A stretch of DNA of 64,000 nt from Astrothelium macrocarpum (Eukaryota > Ascomycota > Dothideomycetes > Trypetheliales > Trypetheliaceae): the NCBI GenBank assembly GCA_021030915.1, contig JAGEMR010000009.1, forward strand, positions 124,001-188,000. Reading direction: 5' to 3'. Below, one piece after another: positions 12,148 through 23,700 of the stretch (position 1 is its first letter; every line of letters starts with the position of its first letter). The position numbers were made by a program, and so were the translations under genes. The notes under the pieces were generated by a model. The model was not told the origin of the DNA. It worked only from the letters and a program-made list of their open reading frames with translations, and ran no database searches.

Positions 12148-13296
12148 TCAATCACCTGCCAGACTTGCATATTGAACATCGTCCGAACCAGGAGGAGGTG
12201 CCATTGCGCTCATGCTCTCAATCTCCGCTTCCCTCCTAGCCTTCAATGATTGAGCGCTGGCAGGTCCAGCAGAGTCCCCAGCCGATGACGACCCAGCTGT
12301 CGCTCTCGCTGTATCTCTCCCTGCTCTTGCTTGTGCCATTCTCTGGTCCCTATCCATCGTATCCAGCACCTTTGGCTTGCCCCACTGCACCCTCAATGGC
12401 ACAGCCGCAACTACTGCCTTTCCTTGACATGCCTCCGCCGCAACCTCCGCCTCAGCCCTCGTCATGTAATTGATAAACGCGCAATGCGAGCGATGCGAGC
12501 ACACCACTGACCGGAGCTTCCCGAACTTTGCAAAGAACGATCGAACCTCATGTTCCGGCAAGTCATCCTCGATCCCCGTGACAAACAACGATGTGATATT
12601 CTTATCCGCCGGTGGCGCGATATCTTGCGGACCCGGCGGTAATTGTGCTGTGCTCGGAAATGGTCGTCCTCCTCTTGCTCCTCCTCTACCTCCCCTTGAG
12701 CCTCTGGTCCTCACGGGGCCCGGCCGATGTAGTCCTCCCTCTGCCTCCCCCTCCCCGCCCGGCGCAGGTAATGCCTTTAACCCGCCTTCCTCCCCAGCCT
12801 CTCCACTCGCCTCCAGTCTCCTCTGCCTCTTGTAATACGGTTCGCTCTCCGCCAACCTCCTCAACAGCTCCCTCGCCTTCTCATCCGTCCGCTCGTGCTC
12901 CTCCACCGCGCCCCGGCCCTCCTCGACCTCCCTCTCATGCTCCTGAGCGAAATACTCGCGATTCACCCTGCTCTCTGGCGCCGTTTTGGCCATCTTCAGC
13001 GCGGCATCTCGGACGACGATGGGGAGGCCGAAAGCGAGGTCGAGCATGCAGCACTGGCAGCAGTTTTTGAGGCGCGCGCAGGTGAGGCAGAGCGCGGTGC
13101 GCTTGCGGCGTGCGGTGCGGTCTGCTTTCCATGAGAAGACGGTGAAGGGGCGTGTGCAGGATTTGCATTCGGCGCCGTAGTCTTCTTTGAGCATTTGCAC
13201 GTAGGGGTTTGCGGGGAGGCAGCGCTCGCAGACGGAGGGGAAGTCGGTGGACTCCCAGCCGGAACGGTTGAGGTCTTGTTTGATTTGGGGGGGCAT
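12148..13296 (-). CDS. slt11: Pre-mRNA splicing factor Slt11/Ecm2 (RBM22-like)
   Basis: An intronless frame of 382 residues. The N-terminus has paired cysteines, CERC and CKSC, then CLTCARLKNCCQCC, forming the zinc-binding region of the Cwc2/Ecm2/RBM22 group. A Gly/Arg-rich linker follows, then an RNA recognition motif with TSLFVTGIEDDLPEHEV (RNP2) and HCAFINYMTRAEAEVAA (RNP1 region). The C-terminal PPPGSDDVQYASLAGD is a typical fungal ending. The family contacts U6 snRNA and stabilises the catalytic spliceosome as part of the NineTeen-related complex in the nucleus. Length and order of domains agree with filamentous-fungal orthologues as I remember them. Confidence 0.92.
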   Translation of the reverse strand: MPPQIKQDLNRSGWESTDFPSVCERCLPANPYVQMLKEDYGAECKSCTRPFTVFSWKADRTARRKRTALCLTCARLKNCCQCCMLDLAFGLPIVVRDAALKMAKTAPESRVNREYFAQEHEREVEEGRGAVEEHERTDEKARELLRRLAESEPYYKRQRRLEASGEAGEEGGLKALPAPGGEGEAEGGLHRPGPVRTRGSRGGRGGARGGRPFPSTAQLPPGPQDIAPPADKNITSLFVTGIEDDLPEHEVRSFFAKFGKLRSVVCSHRSHCAFINYMTRAEAEVAAEACQGKAVVAAVPLRVQWGKPKVLDTMDRDQRMAQARAGRDTARATAGSSSAGDSAGPASAQSLKARREAEIESMSAMAPPPGSDDVQYASLAGD

Positions 13297-13717
13297 GATG
13301 ATGGGCTAGTCAGTGAGTATCGCGTGGGTGTAAGCAGGATGTGGTTTGGGGAGGCTTTGGCGGAGGTGAAGGAGTTTCGTGGTGGTGGAAGTTTTTAATA
13401 TCTAGCAAATTCTGAGTAATTACGTTGAAGCTAGGTGTGGCCGGGCAGCTGCGCCACTATGGCGTAATTTGAGGACTGTAGCATCGGCCACGCCTCGTGG
13501 AACTACATATCGCACACAGTTTAACAAGAATTTGGGTGCTCACACACGTCTAAATATGAATAGCATGAACTCCACACAGGATTTGACAGGCGCTGTGTAC
13601 AAGCGAAAGATGTTATTTGTATGTAGAGAATGCTAAAAGCACACGCTATGAATGCCAACCTACCCATAATGCAACGCTATGTATGGACTGAACCTCCCCT
13701 ACCATTTCACTCACACC
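13297..13717. other. Intergenic region between slt11 and the FnIII gene
   Basis: Promoter side of slt11 and 3' flank of the fibronectin-III gene. No feature seen. Confidence 0.55.
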
Positions 13718-16700
13718 TCACTCCTCCTGCACCTCCTCCATCTCTTCCTCGGGTGCCTCACTGGTTGCGCTTGCCTCGCTTACACTCGGAGCCTTATCGC
13801 CTTTTCTCATGCGCTTCGTAAGCGCGCTCCAACTGAGACCGCCACTCTTAGCACGCCCATCATCCGCAAGCTCAGCGCTTTTGCTCAGCGATCCCGACGC
13901 AGCTTCCTCATCTATCTCGTCGCGCGTAGGTGCCACCTCAAACGTCGGCGTGGACGCATCATTGCTGCTGCTGTTGTTGATCTTGCGAGACGAGAAAAGG
14001 CCGCTCGTCTTACTCTTAACAGAACCCTTGGCGGAGAGGCTGGGCAGGTGCGGAAAGCTGCTGGTACTGCCTTTGCGCGTGATTTTGTGGTGCCACTTAG
14101 ACTCTTTGGTTGCGCTAGATGGGGTTTGGGACTCGGAGGGAGGGAGGGAGAGGGACGGCGTTTGCGAAGACGGCCGCTCGAGGGGTTCGCCGGGATCGGT
14201 TTGAGAATCCATTGTATGTAAAGAAGGGGTATCTTTGGAAAAGCGAGAGTCAGATGGCGAATCGTCAGTAGTAACTTCTTCTTTCTCATCGTCGACAGCG
14301 ACTGTGCTCTCTTTCTCCTTGTTCTTGGACCTGGACTTGGACTTTTCGGGCTTTTCGGTCTTATCCGACTTATCTGCCTTCTTGTCCCGAGAGAAGATAT
14401 TGAAACTTTTGGCAGCGGGATTGAGCTTAGGAGTAGCATTTGGTGTCTTTTTAGATGGTTTGGTGCCTATTGGAGCCTGGGGAGGAGTGATCGGCTCTGA
14501 TGGGATATCTGCTGGATCGCTTTCTAGCAGCGCCTCGCCATAGCCGAACCCACCCGACTGACCATACTGCTCCGAAGTTCGACGTGAAGGATGGCGAGAA
14601 AATGAATGTGTCGAAGTCATACCCAACCAGTCTGCACCAAGAGGACTTGATTGCCGTCCCACCACGGGATTGAAGGCGTTGATAAGGGCATCGTCGGCGG
14701 GCCTCGGCAGTTCAGACGAATGCGTCGAAAGGGGACGGGGTGACTTGGGGCGGTTGTCTGATGAAAGAGGATAAGGCCAGCGCTCGTTGGTGTTTTCTTT
14801 GGTCTTAGTCAAAGGTCTTTGTCGTAAGAAGTTTGCAATGCTGCTGTCCACACTTCCTTCCGTATTTCTAGCTGAGCTACGACCGAGAACATTTGAAACG
14901 TGTCCGAGCAATTGGGTTGAACGGCTTCCGCCGCGGCGCTGAGCTTCAACAGAATCCTGTACTGGCCCATCTTGCCTCGGCAAAGACTGGCTTTGGCCTG
15001 GGGGCAAAGATCCAAATACTGGTGGTCCCTCGCTTTCTGGATTCGTGTTCGTGCGTGGACGACCAAAACCAAAAAGATTACCAAACCGACTGTGAGCTCC
15101 GCCAATGACTCTATTGGAACCTGTTGATCGAATGGATCTCCTATCGCTATCCATGATGCTGTCTGAACCAGTCTGATGCAAATTTGGAGCACTGTCTCGT
15201 GGACTGGCAAAGACGCTCGGCGAGCGACTACTCACGGATACCGGAGAGTGTGGATGATCAGCTCCCGTGCTTCGGCTTGCATGGGGACCAAATCCGGAGA
15301 ATTGACGTTCTTGAATAGCTCCGAGGCCGGGTAATTTATCGTCTGCGGTGAAAGCACCTCCCCAGTTGTCTCCCATTGGAAAACCTCCGGGAATCTGATC
15401 GACACTGCTGAAAACGCCAGATGATCGATCCCCAGCATTGTGCCCAAATGCTGACTGATCGCCTAGATGGAAACCAACGCGAGATTGAGAACCCGAATGT
15501 GAGCCATCGCTGCCCCTCTCATCTATCAGTGGACGGCTCGGTTTGTCCTCATTTGGATCGTCCCCAAGAAGTCCAGCAGGAAGGAGATCCTGCGCTGTAG
15601 GACTCATGGGAGCACCACCAGTGAACTGATCGATGTCGGTCTGCGACAGAGACAGTGGAATGTTATCTGGAGTAGTGATTGTATTCATGGATAGCCATGG
15701 TGGAGTAGAGAACGCGGGGGAAATGCTCGCGACACTGCCAGCATGTGAAGTTGCCGTAACAGGTGGAAAGCCGCCATTAGGAGAAGAATCGAGTGTCCTA
15801 AAGGGAGGAAATTGTCGTCTCCTCAAACTCGTGCTTCGCAAGGGAATACTATCCAAAGATGAAGTTGGCGAAAAGATATGGGCCTGAGTAGGTTGAGACT
15901 GCTGTAGGTACTCAAGCGTTTGTTGAGACTGTGAAAGGCTTATCTTGGCTTGTCGTAGCCGCTCATACGTCCGTGCATACTGTTGCTGAAGTCTGGTGAT
16001 TTGTTCGCTTGCAAGTCTACCGTCTTCGTACTCGCGCAGTTCTGTATTGCTTTCGTCCCCTTCTCTGCCCGAGCTGTGTTCTTCCTTGCGTTGTTCTTCA
16101 AAATACTTCATTCGAAGGCCTGCTGCGTGGAGTTCCTCTTCAACAGCTTTATTGGTCGCAATCTCTTGATCATGTTGACTCTGAAGCTCTTTCAACTGCT
16201 CCTCATTTGTTGCATAAACTTGGCGTTCTTCATCGTGTAACTGCTCAACACTTTCTTCATTTTCCTGTATTTCACGAGTCCATCGTAGCATATCATCTTC
16301 CATGCGCCTGCGCTCGCTTTGTTTCTGTCGCAATACTCTTTCCTTTGCTTGCTTTTTATTCTGAGCCTGGGCACTCTGGCGCTCGAGACCCGTCACCTCT
16401 TTCCTTATATCCCTCGACTTGTCCTCCTTGTCTTTGAGTTCTTGCCGGACCTTGTCTTTGCTTGCCAACAGATTCTGCCTTGTAGCATTGTGTTCCTCTT
16501 CCTCTTCAGCAAGTTGCTTCTCAACCTCATCAGTCTCTCGCCGGAGGCCCTCAAGCTTTTCTGTAAGCTGTTGTATGGTTTCAACAGTTGCGCAAGAGCC
16601 TCTCCGGTCCATAGGATTGCTGGGTTGTTCATGCATAGGAGTGGCAGGAGAATTTCTTCGGGTTGCAGTCATTCGCCTGGCTTGAGATTGACTACCACTA

Positions 16701-17387
16701 TGCTCTCGTGTCATGGATGGCGCAGTAGGAGACGGCATGGATGCAGTGGAGAAAAGTTTGATTGCTTTAATCTTCGGCGCTTGATTTGATCCATCTTCGC
16801 CAGTGGCTAACGCCGTATGATCGGTTTCAGGGTTATCATGTTGATCGTCGGTGCCACTGGGGCTTGTCTTCACTCGAACCGAACTACTTGCAGCAGAGAA
16901 ATTGGATGAATTGATTGTCACCACACGTGCGTTGTAGTAATGTTCCGGCTTGAGACCAGTAATAGAGATGGACGTTTCATTGGGTAGAGTTTCCCCGGCT
17001 ATTTTTGATGATCAACCTACGCCAGCATACCCTCCTAAGCTGTGCTCACCTATTATGCCATTTAAGCGTATCTGATATTTAACGATGGAACTACGGTTAT
17101 GCGGGGCCTTCCAATGTAGGACGAATCCATCGGATTCAACGCTCGCAAGGGAGACTTTGGGAGCCGATGGGACTTCAAGCCCTAGTAGGTTGATCAGGTC
17201 ATCGACGGGCTTTGTGACAACTTGCCAAGTCCGATAGCCAAGCCTATAGGGTTGTCAGCAGCGACAACTTTTGCAAAGTGCAAGTACGATGAACAGACCA
17301 TGTGAAAGCGACAGAAACCAAGACGGTACGAAGATAGGTTATCAAATCGACAACGATGGTTTCGAGACTGTACGATAACCCGATCAT
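13718..17387 (-). CDS. Membrane-anchored fibronectin type III domain protein with coiled coil
   Basis: Three exons, 17299-17387, 17050-17243 and 13718-16998, join to 1187 residues. The ATG at 17387 is the first after an in-frame stop and has a good context (GCCATG). The first intron uses a GTCTGT donor, which is unusual but keeps the frame. Residues 1-35 include one hydrophobic segment (about 20-33), then a single FnIII domain (about 48-145; DGFVLHWKAP, ITGLKPEHYYNARVV). A long coiled coil rich in Glu, Gln, Arg and Lys follows (about 215-430), then a Ser/Pro-rich disordered tail of over 700 residues with Lys-rich patches. Orthologues are annotated in other Pezizomycotina only as FnIII proteins. 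The layout suggests a tethering or scaffold role, which is inference. Confidence 0.8.
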
Positions 17388-17849
17388 GGCGGGCTTGTAG
17401 AGGAGCACGAAACACGGTCGGACATATTACTCGTGGCGAGAAATGCCTAGGAGAAGAAGACTGGCGATAACATGGTGTTTGCAGAATTTGAGGGTTGTTT
17501 GGCTTGTTTGTAAAGAAGCGCCCCACATGGATGACCCTCTTCAAAACACTTTGACGTAAGCAGAAGTCGTTGCTTCTCATTCGCTTCATTACCTAACATT
17601 TTCCATTTTCTGGATTAAAGACGCATAACTTTCATCAGCTTTCACAGAAACCATGATCGTATCTCGCACATTGTCAAGTCTATAGATCTATATGCAGGTA
17701 CAATACATACATATCTAGAAAGTTGGCCTGTAACGGGGTCTATTCATTTCCCAAAATCGCCTTTTGTACGCTGACTATGCCCATTCAACACCTGCCAAAC
17801 TATGCTACCAGACGCTTTGCTTCATGGGGAGAGTAACATGCTACAAACC
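17388..17849. other. Intergenic region
   Basis: Promoter of the FnIII gene and 3' flank of the PAF acetylhydrolase gene. No additional gene seen. Confidence 0.55.
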
Positions 17850-19493
17850 TCAAGCCCTTGCCTGACTCAAAACTGGCTCTCCTTTTGTCAATTCCGTCAA
17901 CATTTCGCTTTCTGCAACTACCTTTTGGGCGTTGCTTTCAGCTACTTTTTGATTCGCAGTAACAGTCGTGTCATCCTCAAATTCATCTTCAGGCTCTTCT
18001 TCGACACCCACGCGCATCCAGCCGCGAATGCTTCCGTCCACTGTCAGTATTCTCCGATCCCCTCGACTTGTCCCCAAACGACCGGCGACCGTCTCATTGT
18101 GCGTCTCCATATTCGATCCGGCACCTTGTTGCGTCTCTTGCCCTTCTTCAATGTCAATTTGTTTCGTGTCTGCAACATCTATGCCATTTTCCCTAAGTGT
18201 CTGCAGGATCGCCCTTGTGTTCAAGCGAACCACCCTCTCCGGTTCCATTGCCCCGAAAATCCGACGAGTAAACCAAGGGAATAGAATACCAAAATCCGAC
18301 TGACTCAAGTGAGCAGAATTTAGCGGGTAGAAGAATCGCGGCTTTGAAAAGCTTTGGCCATTATTTCCTGTTTTTAAGACCGGTGGAGCAAGCGCCCGCC
18401 TTATTTCATTCAGATTACTGCGCCATTTGGAGAAAGCTTCACTAAGAACAACTAGTAGAGGGTCTCCCCCAATTGCCAAAGGAGACGAATCGTCATAGCT
18501 TGGCATTGGCTTGGCCCTTAGCCATGTCGTCGAGGGGCTTTGCAGAGGCATTGCCCAGAGATCCAGGATAATCACAGGAGTCTGAGGCGTGATTTGCTGG
18601 ATCAAAGGCGAGTCCGGAGAAGGGATGTAAAGAGGCGTATACCCCTTTGCAGAAGGATTCGAACATCTCCAATAGACTGATTTTACCATTTGAATGGTCG
18701 TCGCGGCACCAAACGAATGGCCCGCCCAAGTGATAGCACCCGGTCGACGGACATCGAGAACATGGGCCATCTCCGAAAGCGCTCTCAGTGTAGAACTTGT
18801 GTCTTTGCATCCCAGCGCAGTCAATTTCTCTGCAGAGTCGATTTTGAGTAGAGCCGCGTGTACTAGGGAGTTTTCCCTTAGACGTATCTTCAATTGTTCG
18901 TCACGAGCAATGTAAATCTCAGGCGAAGGAGTATGGGACACGCGATTGTATGGAATTGATCTGGAATCGGTAGTTTTCGTAGCCCGGATGTATGTAATGG
19001 GCGCACTACCATCACGGTGCTCGGTCGCAACGACAACCATGCCATGACTTGCGAGAGATCCCAAGAGGTGCGAATACGTATTCCTGGAGCCCCCCAACCC
19101 GTGCGAGAAAATGACGACGGGCCATCTACCCGAAGATGTCTCAGGTTTCAGCATTGGCGCATTTCTCTGGACTGGTATGGTAATGTAGTATAAGTGAGGT
19201 GTGAGATACGAGAAAGCATCTGCAAGTGTGGGCCCAGCGCCAAGAAATCGAGCGTACGCGCTGAAGAAGGGTCGTTGTGGGTCAGGTAACCATCGTACGG
19301 GCCTCCTCTTCTTCGTGCCCGACTGACAAGGATAGAAGACACGAAAGGCAACAGTGGGGATGTCGGAGTCTGGGCCGGAGTGTGTAGTCTCCAATTCGGT
19401 GACGGGTATCTCGACGTCGAGCGAGCCTACCGAGTATGGCCCTGTGTAGGCTGGAAAGGAGCGCAGAGGATTGATTGAGGTGGTCCACCTCAT
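17850..19493 (-). CDS. Platelet-activating-factor acetylhydrolase-like phospholipase
   Basis: An intronless frame of 547 residues with a good start context (AAAATGAGG). The alpha/beta-hydrolase features of the plasma PAF-AH/type II family are visible: the oxyanion region VVIFSHGLGGSRNTYS (about 127-142), the following strand GMVVVATEHRDGSA, and the nucleophile elbow GHSFGAA with Ser260. A distal histidine in AHLSQSDFG is a fair candidate for the third catalytic residue. The family hydrolyses short or oxidised sn-2 acyl chains of phospholipids. The last 150 residues, with Glu-rich and polar stretches, are an extension beyond the catalytic fold. No signal peptide is apparent, so it is probably intracellular. 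Confidence 0.87.
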   Translation of the reverse strand: MRWTTSINPLRSFPAYTGPYSVGSLDVEIPVTELETTHSGPDSDIPTVAFRVFYPCQSGTKKRRPVRWLPDPQRPFFSAYARFLGAGPTLADAFSYLTPHLYYITIPVQRNAPMLKPETSSGRWPVVIFSHGLGGSRNTYSHLLGSLASHGMVVVATEHRDGSAPITYIRATKTTDSRSIPYNRVSHTPSPEIYIARDEQLKIRLRENSLVHAALLKIDSAEKLTALGCKDTSSTLRALSEMAHVLDVRRPGAITWAGHSFGAATTIQMVKSVYWRCSNPSAKGYTPLYIPSPDSPLIQQITPQTPVIILDLWAMPLQSPSTTWLRAKPMPSYDDSSPLAIGGDPLLVVLSEAFSKWRSNLNEIRRALAPPVLKTGNNGQSFSKPRFFYPLNSAHLSQSDFGILFPWFTRRIFGAMEPERVVRLNTRAILQTLRENGIDVADTKQIDIEEGQETQQGAGSNMETHNETVAGRLGTSRGDRRILTVDGSIRGWMRVGVEEEPEDEFEDDTTVTANQKVAESNAQKVVAESEMLTELTKGEPVLSQARA

Positions 19494-20749
19494 TTTGGTT
19501 GTTTGCTGGCGGTTCTCCTAGGGCGAATTGATCATCAAGGTATGCACGCGAGAGAGAGTTGAAGGAGAAAAGGAAGGGGTTGTGGTTGGCGAGTGGTTGA
19601 AAATTTGAAGACGCGGAAAGGCCAGCTTGAAACGACGAGGAGGGCACGCGACACACTTCCGGAGTGAAGGCAAGTTTGGTGAAGGATGACGTTTTATTGC
19701 CCGAACGCCGAATGGCACTAGACGCCACCACCAGGAAAATCTTTGTTAGAGAATCTGCACACTATCCATAGATCTATCGAGAAGGGTGACGAGTAGTCTG
19801 AAGTTTCGCAATCGAGGCCACAGCACGGACTTTAATACCAACATGGCGACCTGTTCAGCTCCACCCCGGAAGCAGGTTTGTGCGTCCCAAAAGAAAAAGA
19901 CTTGAGGATGCTCCTGTATGAGCTGTTTGTGCTGTGCTGTGGCCTTGCTGAACAGCCTTTGCCAGAAAGTATTGGAAGATCGCGTTCATTGGGGAAATGA
20001 TGGCATAGACTTCGGCTCCTTTCTTGGACTCAGGCCATGGAACATTATGATGCCGCCATCCCGGCCCCCTGAAAGCTGCTTGTCTTGAACAATCATCGGC
20101 GTTTTCCCCTTCCGACTGTGTACGGCTTTGGGTCAAGGTGAAACAATTTCGCACCGCCGCGCACTTTCAGCTTGCAATTGTATACGGCTGAGACTGCAAT
20201 GAATGGGATCCGTTAAACCAACACCTGAACACAAAAAACCCCCAGTGAATCAACCTCAGTCCAGTGAGTTGCGAAATGCCAGTTCATAAGGCTGATCATG
20301 TTTTGTCGCGCCATGTTTCACGGAGCTCCGAAAGGCTTGTAAAGTAGCAAACTTGTTGATGGAAGATGCCCTAACAAAATCAAGCTGGTTTGGTTGGTCA
20401 ATCAATCATGGCTGCCTGATAACCACGCAGCGATGTAGTGGCTACTCATGCGGGTTTACATTGAACCCTGCCTCCCCAACCACCTTCGCAAAGCAGGATA
20501 TGGTATGCAGCGCCTCAGCGGTAGCGACAATCCACATTTCCTAGACGTTGTTACAAAATGAACATCGACGTATTGACCATACCACTTCAACAATAGACGC
20601 TTTACGTAGACAATACTCCAAGGCACAGAAGGATAAGGCTTGGGTGCGCAAAAACATGTCATGCTAGCTTACTCATTCCATTTCCGTCTAACTTGGTATT
20701 TTTCAATATCAGAGCGCTTGTTGTCGCGTTGAGCGTTCTGTATCAAACC
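19494..20749. other. Intergenic, no gene recognised
   Basis: Two diverging promoters, for the PAF-AH gene and the NACHT gene, separated by 1.26 kb. Short open frames only. Confidence 0.5.
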
Positions 20750-23700
20750 ATGGCCAGCCCGGATTCCGCACATTTCACCGGCATCTGGAAAGGAGCTGCT
20801 GAAAGGTACGAAAAGATTTCTGGCAAAAGTCTTGAAAGCTTGGATCTCCAGAACCTTCGCAGCGTAGAACACGTGCAAAGAGAAATAGAGGCCAATAACG
20901 AGAGATTCGGGAACTTCCGCCAAAAAAAGGATGCATTGTTTAGATTCATGCGGAATGCGATAGTTCCTGTCGAGATGGTGGCAAATCTTGCCAGTGGAGG
21001 CGCCAGCATAGCGTTCCCACCGAGCACTTTAATTTTTGGAGCTGTAACATATCTCATTGGTGCCGCAAAGAACGTTTCTTCAGCTTACGATGCGATCGAG
21101 GAATTCTTTCATAATCTTCAAGCTTTCACGGTACGTCTTGAGATCTACACTCGCGAGGAGGTGTCTCTCGAACTTCGGAAGCAGCTTGCTAACATTCTGG
21201 TCACCCTGCTCGAAATACTTGCGCTATCCAGAAAAGTCATCAAACAAGGAAGAGCGATTGCTTATCTCCGGAGAACTGCGATTGGAGAGGATAAGGACGT
21301 TGCTAGAGCAGTTGCAAATCTTGAGTCACTTACGAAAAATGAGGGTCTCCTTGTCAGCGCAGAAACTAATACGGGAGTGAAAAGATTGGCTCGAGTGGCT
21401 GAGGGGATCGATTGGAAAGTAGCAGCAACACATGCAGCAATGGAGCGTTTTATGTCTGATCAGCAAGAATGGAAACAAGAGGAAAATGAAGAGATGAGCC
21501 GTGACAGACTCTGGAAAATTCTTGAACCTTCTGTTGGCCCCAAGGATACTTTGGATTCCACAAAATGTATGCCAGGAACGGGTGATTGGATACTTGAAGA
21601 GCATCTCTTTCAATTCTGGTTAAACAAAATCTTCCCTATCCTATTCATTTCTGGGTTTCCTGGGACCGGCAAGTCGTTCCTTGCTACAAATATCATTTCT
21701 TTCCTCCAAAAGGATTATGCCTTACGAACCCGACATGCCGATCATATCTCCGCTGCATATTTCTTCTTCAAGGACAACAACCCAAAGATGCGTTCATTCC
21801 ACCAAGCATTGTGTGACATGGCGTATCAACTTGCCCAACATGATGCCGTCTATGCTAGGCATATATTGGCCAAATGTCCAACGCGTGTAGCTATTGAGAC
21901 ACTTCGAAGTGCATGGAGGGAGCTTTTCCTTGAACCCTATGTGGATAATCCGAATGCTCATCGGAACGTATACCTTGTCCTCGATGGACTTGACGAGGCT
22001 GATTTTATAGAACGTCATGAGTTTCTGTTGCTGCTAAAAGATTTGAGATGTCAGAGGAAGGGAACTGCTCATGTGCAGGTGCTTTTAATCGGCCGGCCGC
22101 ACTTAGCTAACGATATCAGTGAGATTCTAGAATTCGAGGAATTTGAACTTCCAAGCATAGATGTCGATAAAACAAAAAATTCGGGAGACATTGACACCTA
22201 TATTCAAACAAAAGTTTCGAAATCCAGAGTGCTGAAACGAGTGCATGAGGCATTTAAGAAATACGTAGCAGACATGCTATCTGACAAAGCCGCCGGGATG
22301 TTCCTTTGGGTAGATTTGATGATGCAGGAGTTAAACGCAAAAAAGTCAAAGTCAGCTATCGAAGAAGCCCTTCAAAAAGCGCCCCGGGGGCTAGACGAGA
22401 TTTTCCAACGCGCGCTCGATAATCTTTCAAAATCCTTGGATGAGAACGATATTGAAGACCTAAATGAGCTGCTAGCATGGGTGGCTTGCGCGAAACGACC
22501 ACTTACCCTTGGAGAACTATCTACAATAATCAGGTACAAGTCGCCTACTGGAGACGAAAGGATCGGCCTGGAAGGTGACTTACGAAAGAGATTCGCCTCG
22601 TTCTTTATTCTAAAGCGAGAAGACGGTCTATCAACTTCGGACTTCCAGAATGAACACAGTGCGTCTGACTTCAAAGGAGGGGTAGATGTATTTACTGATG
22701 ATGACGAGCTCAAGTTTGACGAAGGAGAAGCGGATTTTGACTCTAACCCGACTTCTACCGAGGTCATCTTTTGTCATGCATCCATTGGCGAGTTCTTCCG
22801 AAACGAGGATCGAAGAGACATACGCTCTGGGAACACTTCGGTCGTTGGTGTGAACATCAATACTGCCAAAGTACATATCCTCGAAACACTTTTGCTGGTC
22901 TTTACCAAAACGAATTTAGAGAAGCAGTCGAAAGGGGGCGTTTCCATCCTTGAATACGGCATGGATCACTGGTTACAGCATCTTGAGGACATTGATCTCT
23001 CGAGAACGACCAGTGACCAGAGAAAAGTGCTTGGACCATTACTAGTTGAGGTATGCCGCGACAAGTCAGCAATCAGAAGATGGTCGCCACATGTCGAATA
23101 CAATTTCTGGGCCGCGAATCATGTTGCAGTTCTACGAAACTGGTTTGAGAACCAAGCCATATTCAACTTTCTCACGGTGGCTGATCAAGAATGGATAGTG
23201 TCAACATCTAAGAAACCAGTTCAAATTTTCCGCCCTTTAGTAAATTTCGTAGCCGAGGAATGGTTGAAAGGGGAGAACGCGAATCCAGCACCGTGTTTCT
23301 GGATTATTTACGGTCATTACCAGCTCTTGGACGGTCCACATCTTCGAGAATCCTCTGCAGGTATCGAGAGCTCACAGGTCATCGAAGACGTTGCTGAGTC
23401 GTTTGGGTATGAAAAGAATGACTTGTGGCACCGACGACTCGCGATGGCTCTAAGAGCCAGTAAGTTGTATGATGCAGCTAAATCTCACTTTGAGAAAGCC
23501 TTAGCGCATAACCCTTACTACTGGAAAGTAATGAATGGGCTCGCGCGTCTCTACTTTATTATTAAAGAATACAAAGAGTCATTACAATGGTCCCAATCAA
23601 GCATACAAATTATGAGAACCATACTAAAACAGCCCTCAAATCCATACTTTCGGGATGTTGATATGCACATGGCCATGGAGCTGGAACGCAAAGGTAAATG

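Noticed and set aside
12246..13180. Plus-strand frames over slt11
   Set aside because: Antisense of Gly/Arg-rich coding sequence, rich in Pro/Ser and without any domain.
17194..17589. 131-codon minus-strand frame upstream of the FnIII gene
   Set aside because: It overlaps the true first two exons in another frame; the spliced frame gives the membrane helix and FnIII start.
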